Positions 1 through 7,907 of a DNA stretch of 52,117 bases are shown here, one piece after another (within the stretch, counting starts at the first letter, position 1; each line of letters begins with the position of its first letter). The stretch is from Candidatus Magasanikiibacteriota bacterium. Lineage in GTDB: Bacteria > Patescibacteriota > Patescibacteriia > Magasanikbacterales > UBA922. The notes under the pieces were generated by a model that saw nothing but the letters and a program-made list of their open reading frames with translations, was not told where the DNA came from and made no database searches. The DNA lies in NCBI GenBank assembly GCA_016207245.1, contig JACQQA010000003.1, positions 1 through 52,117 on the forward strand. The letters are read 5' to 3'. The position numbers and the translations under genes are program-made.

Positions 1-165
1 ACTTCTTAAAGTCATTGCGAGCCTTCGCAGGCGAAGCAATCCACACCGTTATCGCGTTCCCATGCGATTGCTGGATTGCTTCGTCGCGCGAGCTCCTCGC
101 AATGACTGATTTGCCACATAAAGCTCGTAAAAGTATAAACAACGCGACTAATTTTTACATTTTAA
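1..165. repeat. Long dispersed repeat, copy 1 (CATTGCGAG family)
   Basis: This stretch is nearly identical to 15027-15191. It contains a compound palindrome: GTCATTGCGAG near base 12 pairs with CTCGCAATGAC near 95-105, and GAAGCAATCC pairs with GGATTGCTTC inside it. A shorter member of the same family is at 40132-40240. An open frame runs through it into the radical SAM gene, but that extension is repeat-derived and was not used as coding sequence. Confidence 0.85.
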
Positions 166-173
166 ATTTTACT

Positions 174-1187
174 ATGGCTGTAAGCACAAAGAAGCATTTA
201 CCTATAGATTGCGTCCTTGCCATCACCTACAATTGCAACTCCCGTTGCGTAATGTGCGATATTTGGAAATTAAAAAATCAGCCGGAGTTGGCGCCAACGG
301 AGTTTTTGAAACTGCCAGCGTCTTTGCGCGATATAAATATCTCCGGCGGAGAGCCGTTTTTGCGCGTTGACCTGCCGCAAATCGTCGCCAATCTCAAACA
401 AGCCGCGCCAAGAGCTCGGATGATAATTTCTTCCAACGGCTTTGCCACGGATTTAATAATCAGGCAGATGAAGGCGGTTTTAGCCGTTAAGCCGGACATC
501 GGCGTCGCGATTTCCATTGACGGCATCGGCGAAATGCACAATCAGATGCGCGGGATTCCGGGCGGGTTTGATCGGGCGATTGATACGGTAAAGAAATTAA
601 AAGGATTGGGAATGAAAAATCTCCGTCTTGCCTATACTGCCACTGACATGAATATTGAACACTTGTCAAAGGTTTATGATTTATCGCGCGAACTCGGTAT
701 TGAATTTACTCACAGTTACGCCCAGAGTTCGGAGTTTTATTTCGGCGGCAAGCAGAATGTGCAAAATCCAAGCGCTGAATCTTTGCAAAAACAGTATGAT
801 TATCTGATTAAGCAAGAATTACAAACTTTCAGCTTGAAACGTTGGCTACGCGCGTATTTCACGTTCGGAATGTGCCGGTTTGTGGCAAGCAAGAATCCGG
901 TATTGTCCCACGCCCCGGGCCGCGATTTTTTCTTTCTTGATCCGAACGGAGATATTTATCCGTCAGTGGTGCATAACATTAAATTGGGGAATATCAAAGA
1001 GATAGTTAATTTTGAACAATTTTGGTGTTCAGATGATATAGAGGAAAAGAGAAAACTGGTTAGCGCTAAAAATATTCCGGTCTGGATGATTTGCACCGCG
1101 CGATCGGCCATGCGGAAACATCCGTTTCGCGTAATGGTTTGGGTGGTGAGGAGCAAGGTTTTTGGATTCCCGCTTTCGCGGGAATGA
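174..1187 (+). CDS. Radical SAM protein with degenerate SPASM-like tail
   Basis: A 337-residue radical SAM enzyme of unknown substrate. The cluster motif CNSRCVMC (CxxxCxxC) lies near residue 23, followed by the SAM-binding GGEP motif (NISGGEPFL) at about 58-66, typical of the AdoMet-radical TIM barrel. The C-terminus carries MICTARSAMRKHP, which resembles the end of SPASM/twitch proteins, but a V stands just before WMIC where relatives commonly have a Cys. I chose ATG 174 because the upstream frame is a dispersed repeat. The last residues (GFPLSRE and stop) are encoded by another palindromic repeat, so the native C-terminus may have been replaced. It precedes two cell-surface glycan genes, so a role in envelope biosynthesis is possible but only inferred. 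Confidence 0.8.
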   Translation: MAVSTKKHLPIDCVLAITYNCNSRCVMCDIWKLKNQPELAPTEFLKLPASLRDINISGGEPFLRVDLPQIVANLKQAAPRARMIISSNGFATDLIIRQMKAVLAVKPDIGVAISIDGIGEMHNQMRGIPGGFDRAIDTVKKLKGLGMKNLRLAYTATDMNIEHLSKVYDLSRELGIEFTHSYAQSSEFYFGGKQNVQNPSAESLQKQYDYLIKQELQTFSLKRWLRAYFTFGMCRFVASKNPVLSHAPGRDFFFLDPNGDIYPSVVHNIKLGNIKEIVNFEQFWCSDDIEEKRKLVSAKNIPVWMICTARSAMRKHPFRVMVWVVRSKVFGFPLSRE

Positions 1188-1192
1188 CAGCA
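1157..1192. repeat. GTCATTCCCGC-family palindrome
   Basis: ATTCCCGC and GCGGGAAT flank a TTTC loop, followed by GACAG. The radical SAM stop codon lies inside the repeat. A fuller two-hairpin relative is at 7829-7894. Confidence 0.75.
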
Positions 1193-1201
1193 CAATTTCT
1201 T

Positions 1202-2413
1202 ATGAGAGTATTATTAGTCAACAAATTTTGGCATATACGCGGGGGAGCGGACCGTATGGTTTTTTTGACCAAAGATTTGCTGGAGAAAAACGGACACCAA
1301 ACGCAAATTTTTGGCATGCGCCATCCGAAAAATATTATTGAGAACGAATACTTTGTGGATTATGTTGATTATGACAGCGCGAACAGTCTGTGGAAAAAGT
1401 TGAAAGCCGCCGGCAAGATGATTTATAATTTTGACGCTAAGAAAAAATTTGATAAGCTTGTCCGCGATTTTCAGCCGGATTTAATTCACTTTCACAATAT
1501 CTATCATCAGCTGTCTTTTTCTTTGGTTGATGTGGCTCGAAAATATAAAATACCAACTGTGATGACTTTGCATGACTACAAACTCATCAGCCCGAATTAT
1601 AATTTGTTTCATGACGGCAAGATTTGCGAACGAAGCGCGCGGGGCAAGTATTATCGCTGTTTTACGCACAACTGTTTGGGAGGATTTTGGCGCAGTTTGC
1701 TCGGTATGTTGGAAGCGTATTTTGTCTCATGGCGCGGTTATAAAAAAATGATTGATTTGTATATTCCGTCCAGCGAATTTTTGAAAGCGAAATTTATCGC
1801 TGACGGATTTTCGGCGGGCAAGCTGGTTGTAATTCCCAATGTTCTGCCGATGAGCCAGTTTAAGTTTGCGGACGATGAAGGCGATGGAGTAGTATTTACC
1901 GGCCGGCTTTCGAAAGAAAAGGGTTTGGAAAATTTATTATCCGCGGCTAAACTTTTGCCAGATGTAAAATTCAAGATTGCCGGCGCCGGGCCGTTAGAGC
2001 CGGAGTTGAAAGAGAGAATAAAGAAAGAGAGGCTGACGAATGTTAAATTTTTAGGTTATAAAATTTGGCCGGAGTTAGAGCGATTGATCGAAAGCGCGAA
2101 ACTGGTGGTTTTGCCGTCATTATGGTATGAAAATTGTCCGTTGAGCGCGATTGAAGCCGCGGGGCTGGGGAGGGTGGTTTTGGCGAGCAATCGCGGGGGT
2201 TTTGTTGAAATTTTGCCGGAGTCAATGCGGTTTGACCCGGATGATATTAAAGCGATGGCGGAGAAAATTAAATATTGGCTTGAGCTGAATGTGGAAAAAA
2301 GAAAGTCGGCGAGGCAAGCGCTGTTTAATCACGTAAAAAATAATTATAACGCGGATTTATATTGGTCGGAGTTGATTAAAGCGTATGAAAAAGCGGCTGG
2401 CAAAAAAAACTAG
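1202..2413 (+). CDS. Glycosyltransferase family 4
   Basis: A 403-residue GT-B glycosyltransferase. The N-terminal Rossmann part begins MRVLLVNKFWHIRGGADR, whose GGAD loop binds the acceptor side. The C-terminal GT4 (PF00534-like) part carries VVFTGRLSKEKGLENLL at about 225 and the nucleotide-sugar region PSLWYENCPLSAIEAAG near 332, a variant of the EGxxxxxLEAxA signature. ATG 1202 is preferred because the upstream in-frame sequence is the repeat at 1157-1192. It overlaps the next gene by 29 nt, so the two are probably co-transcribed. Predicted to add a sugar to a surface glycan; donor and acceptor unknown. Confidence 0.85.
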   Translation: MRVLLVNKFWHIRGGADRMVFLTKDLLEKNGHQTQIFGMRHPKNIIENEYFVDYVDYDSANSLWKKLKAAGKMIYNFDAKKKFDKLVRDFQPDLIHFHNIYHQLSFSLVDVARKYKIPTVMTLHDYKLISPNYNLFHDGKICERSARGKYYRCFTHNCLGGFWRSLLGMLEAYFVSWRGYKKMIDLYIPSSEFLKAKFIADGFSAGKLVVIPNVLPMSQFKFADDEGDGVVFTGRLSKEKGLENLLSAAKLLPDVKFKIAGAGPLEPELKERIKKERLTNVKFLGYKIWPELERLIESAKLVVLPSLWYENCPLSAIEAAGLGRVVLASNRGGFVEILPESMRFDPDDIKAMAEKIKYWLELNVEKRKSARQALFNHVKNNYNADLYWSELIKAYEKAAGKKN

Positions 2414-4391
2414 CTGGCAGTTTTTCTTGGCAGGGGTATTTTTTGTCCTGTCTTTTTTTTATTATTCTCAAGCGGAAGCCGCGCCGTTTTTAGCCAACTA
2501 TTATTTGGCGGAATTAAAAGAAGACACAAGCTTTATCAGCCAAATCAGCCGTTATGATTTGTTGATTTTAACTCCGGATCAGATCAATCTTCATCCGACA
2601 GTGATAAAACAAATCAGACAGAAAAATTCGGACATAATTATTCTCGCTTACGTGCCGTCGCAGAGTTTCAACACTAAATATTGGGACAAGCCATATTCGC
2701 TTTTCAAGAATCTTCGGCCGATTGTTGACAGCTGGTGGCTGAAAGATCCGCAGGGGAAAATAATTTCCCATTGGCCGGATTTGGCGGATATTAATATGGA
2801 TCCGGCGTGGTCAAGGCATTTGGTGGATTTTACGCAAAATTACATTTTGAACGACGAGGAAGTTGACGGCATATTTTTTGACATGGTGTCGGAAAGCATA
2901 TCATGGGTGAATGGCGGCAATATTGATTTAAACGGGGATGGCCAAAAAGACAGCGCGGCTTGGTTGGACGCTGAATGGTTGTCGCGCACCGAATATTTGT
3001 TGAATTACGCGCGCGCTAATTTAAAAACAAAATATATTGTCATCAATGGTTCCTCCAGCCCGCTTTTGCAGTCAGCTGTTAACGGCCGAATGTTTGAAAC
3101 TTTTCCTTTGCGTTGGGATAACAGCGGCGAGTGGGGGAAAATAATGCGGAGCTGGAAAGCGAATAAGTCAAGTAATAAACAGCCATTGTTGACGATTATA
3201 AATACTAACACCGCGAATGCCGGAGGGAGTGATAATTATCGGCAAATGCGATACGGTTTAACCAGCGCTTTGCTGGAAGACGGCTATTTTTCTTATGATT
3301 ATGGCGACAAAGATCATGGTCAGCTTTGGTGGTATGATGAGTATGGTGTCAGTTTGGGCGAGCCGATTAATACTGCCAGTTCCAAAAATAAAAAAAGCGA
3401 ATATACGGCGGATGTGTGGCGTCGAGATTTTAAGAATGGTTTGGCGATAGTTAACAGCACAGCCGGCAAAGAAGTCGTTTATCTGGGCGGGGAATATGAA
3501 AAAATTCACGGGACGCAGGATTCAGCAGTAAATGATGGATCAATTGTTACCGAAGTAACGATAGATGGGTATGACGGCCGGGTTTTGTTAAAAACTTTTT
3601 CCAGCGTTGATGACGTGCTGTTTCGCAACGGCGATTTTTTGCGTTTTTTTGATAGCGCAGGCAATCGCGTTCGCAATGGGTTTTTTGTCTTTGAAGACGG
3701 ATACAAAGGCGGGGATAAAATCGCGCATATTGATTTGGACGGCAACGGCAAGCGCGATTTACTTGTTGTCCACGGCAATCGCATTATGGCTTGGCGCGAT
3801 GACGGACAAATTTATCTGCGGGTTTTTCCATATACAATAAATTACGCCGGCGAGTTGCGCGTGGCCATCGGTGATTTGAATGGTGATGGATTTAAGGAAG
3901 TTTATGTGGCTCCATCCGACGGTTATCCGGCGCCGATTAAAATCTATACTCGCCATGGCCGCAAGATGAAACAAGATTGGTATCCGTTTGGCGTTAATTA
4001 TTCCGGCGGTTACAGTTTGGCCATAACCAACACTGATGGCGGAAAAAAATCAGAGTTGCTAATTGGCGTCGGCAAAAATGTTGAGCCGAAAGTGTATTTA
4101 TATAATTATCAATTTTACCCCCTAGCCAACTGGCTGGCGTTTGAAAAAAGTTTCCGCGGCGGCGTCAATGTGGCGGGCGGAGATGTTGATGGCGACGGGA
4201 AAGACGAGATAATTGTCGGCGCGGGCGAGGGCAAAAAACCCATAATAAAAATTTTTAATTCTCTTGGCCAGCAAATCGGTTCAGAGTTTTCCGCTTACCA
4301 AACTTCCGCAACGCCTGGCATTGAGGTCTTAAGCGCGGATGTTGATTTTGACGGGAAAGATGATATCGTGGGAATGAGCGGGGGGTTTTAA
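2385..4391 (+). CDS. Secreted GH-like TIM-barrel protein with FG-GAP repeats
   Basis: 668 residues. A basic N-terminus and hydrophobic segment (FFLAGVFFVLSFFYYSQAEAA, residues 13-33) form a signal peptide or anchor. Residues 35-340 resemble the hypothetical glycosyl hydrolase families (GHL15-like), with DGIFFDMVSES near 160 at the position of an active-site strand. Residues 430-668 contain about five FG-GAP/VCBS-like blades with Ca-binding loops: DLDGNGKRD, DLNGDGFKE, DVDGDGKDE and DVDFDGKDD. The combination suggests an exported glycan-active or glycan-binding surface protein. Translation is probably coupled to the upstream GT4 through the 29-nt overlap. Catalysis is not proven. Confidence 0.75.
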   Translation: MKKRLAKKTSWQFFLAGVFFVLSFFYYSQAEAAPFLANYYLAELKEDTSFISQISRYDLLILTPDQINLHPTVIKQIRQKNSDIIILAYVPSQSFNTKYWDKPYSLFKNLRPIVDSWWLKDPQGKIISHWPDLADINMDPAWSRHLVDFTQNYILNDEEVDGIFFDMVSESISWVNGGNIDLNGDGQKDSAAWLDAEWLSRTEYLLNYARANLKTKYIVINGSSSPLLQSAVNGRMFETFPLRWDNSGEWGKIMRSWKANKSSNKQPLLTIINTNTANAGGSDNYRQMRYGLTSALLEDGYFSYDYGDKDHGQLWWYDEYGVSLGEPINTASSKNKKSEYTADVWRRDFKNGLAIVNSTAGKEVVYLGGEYEKIHGTQDSAVNDGSIVTEVTIDGYDGRVLLKTFSSVDDVLFRNGDFLRFFDSAGNRVRNGFFVFEDGYKGGDKIAHIDLDGNGKRDLLVVHGNRIMAWRDDGQIYLRVFPYTINYAGELRVAIGDLNGDGFKEVYVAPSDGYPAPIKIYTRHGRKMKQDWYPFGVNYSGGYSLAITNTDGGKKSELLIGVGKNVEPKVYLYNYQFYPLANWLAFEKSFRGGVNVAGGDVDGDGKDEIIVGAGEGKKPIIKIFNSLGQQIGSEFSAYQTSATPGIEVLSADVDFDGKDDIVGMSGGF

Positions 4392-4426
4392 AAAACCGCC
4401 CCGAGCTTGTCGAAGGGCGGTTTTTG
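4386..4426. terminator. Bidirectional terminator
   Basis: AAAACCGCCC pairs with GGGCGGTTTT around a CGAGCTTGTCGAAG loop, with A and T runs on the two sides. It separates two convergent genes (ending 4391 and 4431). The loop is the dispersed palindrome that also occurs inside coding sequences at 23658, 39712, 45007 and 45720. Confidence 0.9.
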
Positions 4427-4430
4427 AAAA

Positions 4431-5588
4431 TTATTTTACTGGGATTGGTTCGCAAGCGGGGGTGAGGATTCGTTTTGTGTAGATATCTACGACATCAAGC
4501 ACGATATTATCCCAATCGTAGTTTTGTCTGATTGTCGCGTGATTGGTTTTCGCCTGTTTCGCGCGCGCATCGTCCGCGGACAACAGCGTTTTCAGCTTCT
4601 GTTTGAGAGAATTTACATCACCATGCGTAAAGAGGAATTTTGGATTGCTGACCAGTTCGCGGTGCTCAATAATATCAGATAACAACACCGCCACACCGTA
4701 ATTCATCGCTTCAAGCACGCTGATTGGCGTGCCTTCATTTTCAGAAGGATGAACTACAAGGCAGGCATTTGAATAAAGCTGGGCCAGAGATTCGCCGGTT
4801 TGGAATCCGGTAAATATAATATCCTGATTTTTCGTCGCCATTTTTTTCAGTTTTTTGGTATAACTATCGGTGTAATATCCATCGCCGACAATTACCAGTT
4901 TTTTATTATCGGCAACGGAGTTTTCCCAGCATAATTCATTGTAAGCGTCAATCAGATAATGCGCCCCTTTATGCGGAATCAGGCGGGAAACCATCAAAAT
5001 ATATTCTTGCGATTTCAGTCCCCACTTTTTTATTTTATCAGTTTTTTTTGTCGGATGGCATTCCGAAGCTCCATTCGGAATGTAGGTTGTTTGCGCGTCA
5101 TACACATCGCGGCAATACTGTTCAATGGTGCGGGAAACGGTAATGGTTTGATGCGCGAATTTGCAGGCGGTCCATTCGGAAATTTTTAATATCAATCGCG
5201 CGCCAAGCCCCCATTTTTCATGCTTGCGATCAATAGAGTGAAAAGTGGTAACCACTTTTATCCGCGGAGCGAACAGACGCGGGATCCAGGACACGAGCGA
5301 AGGACCGACGCCGTGGTAGTGAATGATGTCGTATTTATTTCTAATCGCGTCCAGAGTCGCCAATAAAGAATGAGTGATGGCATCAAGATGTTTGGTGCGA
5401 ATGGATGGCAGGTGTTTGATTATTACCCCTTGAATTCTTCCATCCTTGCCATTGGTGTACCATTTTCTGCTATAAACGGTTACTTTGTTTCCAAATCTAA
5501 CAAGACGTACTGACAGTTCATGTACGTGCCTTTCCACGCCGCCGAATTTCGCCGGCATGCCTTTTTGTCCGATCATGGCAATACGCAT
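4431..5588 (-). CDS. Glycosyltransferase family 4 (DUF1972-like N-terminus)
   Basis: 385-residue GT-B enzyme. The N-terminus MRIAMIGQKGMPAKFGGVER with HVHELSVRL matches the DUF1972/GT4 group, which includes rhamnosyltransferase-like enzymes of surface polysaccharides. The C-terminal domain has ILMVSRLIPHKGAHYLI near 200 and HPSENEGTPISVLEAMNYG near 295, the EGxPxSxLEAM donor-binding signature. It stands alone on the minus strand and converges on the shared terminator at 4386-4426. Acceptor unknown. Confidence 0.87.
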   Translation of the reverse strand: MRIAMIGQKGMPAKFGGVERHVHELSVRLVRFGNKVTVYSRKWYTNGKDGRIQGVIIKHLPSIRTKHLDAITHSLLATLDAIRNKYDIIHYHGVGPSLVSWIPRLFAPRIKVVTTFHSIDRKHEKWGLGARLILKISEWTACKFAHQTITVSRTIEQYCRDVYDAQTTYIPNGASECHPTKKTDKIKKWGLKSQEYILMVSRLIPHKGAHYLIDAYNELCWENSVADNKKLVIVGDGYYTDSYTKKLKKMATKNQDIIFTGFQTGESLAQLYSNACLVVHPSENEGTPISVLEAMNYGVAVLLSDIIEHRELVSNPKFLFTHGDVNSLKQKLKTLLSADDARAKQAKTNHATIRQNYDWDNIVLDVVDIYTKRILTPACEPIPVK

Positions 5589-5654
5589 ATGATTAAATTT
5601 GGCTTATTAAAGCGTTATTTTTTAACAGATAATTATACCATATTTAGCATTGTT

Positions 5655-5693
5655 TGTCAAGGCTTGACAAGTATTGGCTATGTTTGGTAGTAT
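5655..5693 (+). promoter_or_regulatory. rplJL promoter with inverted repeat over the -35
   Basis: TTGACA at 5664-5669 and TAGTAT at 5688-5693, spacing 18, with a TG (TGGTAGTAT) extension. A perfect inverted repeat TTGTCAA-GGC-TTGACAA spans 5655-5671 and covers the -35 box, so it could be an operator or chance. Confidence 0.7.
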
Positions 5694-5699
5694 ATTCTC

Positions 5700-5839
5700 A
5701 CCGTAGACAGTAGCTCTCCGCCATAGCGGGGTTAAATAAGCTACCGAGGTACATTAAACGAGGCGCGTTAATAAAGGATTAAGATTCCTCGCGGGTCGAA
5801 TGTACAGAAAAGTTTTTACGGTGTAAACCGTATTTTTTT
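5700..5839 (+). ncRNA. L10-type ribosomal protein leader with terminal attenuator
   Basis: About 140 nt of untranslated leader precede rplJ, where the L10 leader (autoregulated by the L10-L12 complex in other bacteria) normally lies. It ends in a clean intrinsic terminator: TACGGT (5817-5822), loop GTAA, ACCGTA (5827-5832), then seven T (5833-5839). The ATG follows at once with no Shine-Dalgarno. Leader position and family are inferred; the hairpin is directly visible. Confidence 0.7.
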
Positions 5840-6361
5840 ATGGCAAAAACCAAACAACAAAAACAAGAAACCGTCCAATCTTTGGTGGGCGGTATTAAAC
5901 AAGCCAAGTCAGTTGTCTTCGCCAATTTTCAGGGTCTGAAAGTTTCTGACTCCGAAGAATTGCGCCGCAAATGCCGCGCCGAGAAAATTATTTTTCTCGC
6001 CGGTAAAAAGTCTTTATTGAAAAAGGCTTTGACTGAAATTGGTTTGGACGTGGACGCGGAATCGTTTCCCGGAGGCGTGGCCACAGTAATGGGTTTGGAA
6101 GATGACGTGGCTCCAGCCAGATTGATCCACAATTTCGCCAAGACTCACGATGTTGTTAAGACTTTTGGCGGAATTTTGGAAGGCAAGTTTATTGATGCCG
6201 CGAAAGTTAAAGAACTGGCGGTTTTGCCGAGCAAACAAGAATTGCTGGCAAGATTTGTCGGCGCATTGAACGCGCCGATTTCCGGATTTGTGAATGTGTT
6301 GGCCGGGAATATCCGCAACCTTGTGAGTGTTCTAAATAATATTAAAGAAGCTAAAATTTAA
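5840..6361 (+). CDS. rplJ: 50S ribosomal protein L10 (uL10)
   Basis: 173 residues, normal for uL10. It forms the base of the ribosomal stalk, binding 23S rRNA with its N-terminal domain and L7/L12 dimers with its C-terminal helix. Family hallmarks are the N-terminal [12 protein letters not shown] helix, [19 protein letters not shown] at about 25-43, the KKSLLKKAL segment and [18 protein letters not shown]. It is first in an rplJ-rplL pair; the stop and the next start form TAA-TTTT-ATG. The start is fixed by the attenuator T-run directly upstream. Confidence 0.97.
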   Translation: MAKTKQQKQETVQSLVGGIKQAKSVVFANFQGLKVSDSEELRRKCRAEKIIFLAGKKSLLKKALTEIGLDVDAESFPGGVATVMGLEDDVAPARLIHNFAKTHDVVKTFGGILEGKFIDAAKVKELAVLPSKQELLARFVGALNAPISGFVNVLAGNIRNLVSVLNNIKEAKI

Positions 6362-6365
6362 TTTT

Positions 6366-6776
6366 ATGTCAGAAGAGAAAAAAGAAGTAATCGTTCCGGA
6401 GAAGTTTAAAACTCTCGTGGAACAAGTGGAAAAAATGTCCGTGTTGGACTTAGCCGAATTGGTCAAAATCTTAGAGGAAAAATTTGGCGTATCAGCCGCG
6501 GCTCCGGCAATGATGATGGCCGGTCCAGCCGTTGGTGGTGGCGCCGCGGCGCCAGCTGAGGAGAAGAGCGATTTCAACGTGGAATTGACTGAGGCCGGCG
6601 GCACCAAGATCGCGGTGATCAAGGCGGTTAAAGAAATAACCGGTTTGGGTCTGGCTGACGCGAAAGCGTTGGTTGACGCCGCGCCGAAGGTAATTAAAGA
6701 AAAAGTCGCCAAGGCCGAGGCCGAGGAAATGAAGAAAAAGATTGAAGAGGCCGGCGGAAAGGTGACGTTAAAATAA
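6366..6776 (+). CDS. rplL: 50S ribosomal protein L7/L12 (bL12)
   Basis: 136 residues. The N-terminal dimerisation domain ([19 protein letters not shown]) is followed by an Ala/Gly/Pro-rich hinge (about 40-65) and the C-terminal factor-binding domain with [20 protein letters not shown] and the conserved [12 protein letters not shown]. bL12 recruits translational GTPases. It is co-transcribed with rplJ and followed by a strong terminator. Confidence 0.98.
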   Translation: MSEEKKEVIVPEKFKTLVEQVEKMSVLDLAELVKILEEKFGVSAAAPAMMMAGPAVGGGAAAPAEEKSDFNVELTEAGGTKIAVIKAVKEITGLGLADAKALVDAAPKVIKEKVAKAEAEEMKKKIEEAGGKVTLK

Positions 6777-6788
6777 ACACTTTAGCAC

Positions 6789-6822
6789 TAAAACACCTCG
6801 GGAGAAGTCGAGGTGTTTTTGT
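6789..6822 (+). terminator. rplJL terminator
   Basis: AAACACCTCG (6791-6800) pairs with CGAGGTGTTT (6809-6818), followed by more T. Confidence 0.92.
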
Positions 6823-6839
6823 TTAGGTGGTTAAGTATC

Positions 6840-6878
6840 CCTCCCCCTCGTAGGGGGAGGCGAGGAGGGGGTCTCAAC
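6840..6878. repeat. CCTCCCCCT palindromic repeat
   Basis: CCTCCCCCTCGTAGGGGGAG is a near-perfect palindrome followed by GCGAGGAGGGGG. It resembles a widespread extragenic palindrome and lies between the rplL terminator and the end of the DMT transporter. Confidence 0.6.
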
Positions 6879-6901
6879 GAGTGCTTGAACCTTCAATCTA
6901 T

Positions 6902-7816
6902 TTAAACCAACACTGCCTCCCTCATCCTCGCCACCATAATAATCGCGAAGAGCAAAACCGCGGCGCCGAGAAATTGCGTGGCGTTCATCAGTTTTCCATA
7001 AACGAAATATTCCAAGATAACGGCCGAGAGCGGCAAACCAAGTTCGCAAATAGTAGAAACCGACGCTTTTGCGTGTTTAAGACCGAAATAATACAACAAC
7101 ATGGCCACGCCGCCGGAGCTGAATACGATTATGAAAAAGTAAATAAATTGACTGCCGGTAACCTGTGGTATCGCCGTTTGTCCGCCGGTTGATAACATAA
7201 TAACCAACATGATTAGAGTGGTGATGCCAAAACGCAGGTAAGTGCCAATACGGAAATTTGTTTCCCGCAAAGCGCGTTTGCTGAAAACAGTTGACGCACC
7301 CCAGCAGATCGCGGCTAACAAACCAAACATGGCGGCAATGGAAGTTTTGTCGCCGGTATTAAAGTTTGGCAATAAGCCGGGGAAAGCGACCGCGTAAGCG
7401 CCAAGCAAAGCCAGCGCCGCGTAGGTAAAGAATTTTTTCGGCAACTTTTCTTTCAAAATCAGCCAGGCTAAAAATATGGCGAAGATCGGTTGGAGTTTTT
7501 GCAAGAGAATTACCGCGGAGAGCGAGGCGAAATTAACATAAAATAATCCTTTGGTGATTGCCAACGTTCCCAGCGCGCCGCCGAAGAGAGCTACGAGAAA
7601 GAAATAAAAATAACTGCTCGGCTTTATTTCTTTTAGCTTCTTCCATTCATAAATTAAAAACGGCAGCATGAATAAAAACGCCAGACTATGCTCGATAAAA
7701 ACCACTGTCGCCACCGGCAGAGAATAAAGCGCCGGACGCAAGACCACGCCATCCACGCCCCAGAGGATTGAGGCGACGACGATGAAAAGGGGAAAAAGCC
7801 AAAAGCGATTGGACAT
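6902..7816 (-). CDS. DMT-superfamily (EamA) transporter
   Basis: 304 residues with about ten hydrophobic helices, the normal EamA size (two repeats of five helices). The start WLFPLFIVVASILWGVDGV is a typical first helix, and the second repeat begins near FGLLAAICWGASTVFSKRAL at about 165, with the usual W-G motif. It probably exports or imports a small metabolite across the inner membrane; the substrate cannot be told from sequence. A palindromic repeat separates it from the upstream membrane protein. Confidence 0.85.
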   Translation of the reverse strand: MSNRFWLFPLFIVVASILWGVDGVVLRPALYSLPVATVVFIEHSLAFLFMLPFLIYEWKKLKEIKPSSYFYFFLVALFGGALGTLAITKGLFYVNFASLSAVILLQKLQPIFAIFLAWLILKEKLPKKFFTYAALALLGAYAVAFPGLLPNFNTGDKTSIAAMFGLLAAICWGASTVFSKRALRETNFRIGTYLRFGITTLIMLVIMLSTGGQTAIPQVTGSQFIYFFIIVFSSGGVAMLLYYFGLKHAKASVSTICELGLPLSAVILEYFVYGKLMNATQFLGAAVLLFAIIMVARMREAVLV

Positions 7817-7828
7817 ATTTTTTGTTTG

Positions 7829-7894
7829 TCATCCCCGCGTAGGCGGGGATCCAAAAATCGGACGCGATGGATTCCCGTTTCCACGGGAATGACA
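7829..7894. repeat. Two-hairpin GTCATTCCCGC-family repeat
   Basis: Outer ends TTGTCATCCCCG and CGGGAATGACAA are complementary apart from wobble. Inside are two hairpins, ATCCCCGC/GCGGGGAT and ATTCCCGT/ACGGGAAT. It is intergenic and related to 1157-1192. Confidence 0.8.
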
Positions 7895-7907
7895 AGGCAT
7901 TAACAAA

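Noticed and set aside
15-173. N-terminal extension of the radical SAM protein
   Set aside because: The 53 codons are the dispersed repeat also found at 15027; homologous proteins begin near the ATG at 174.
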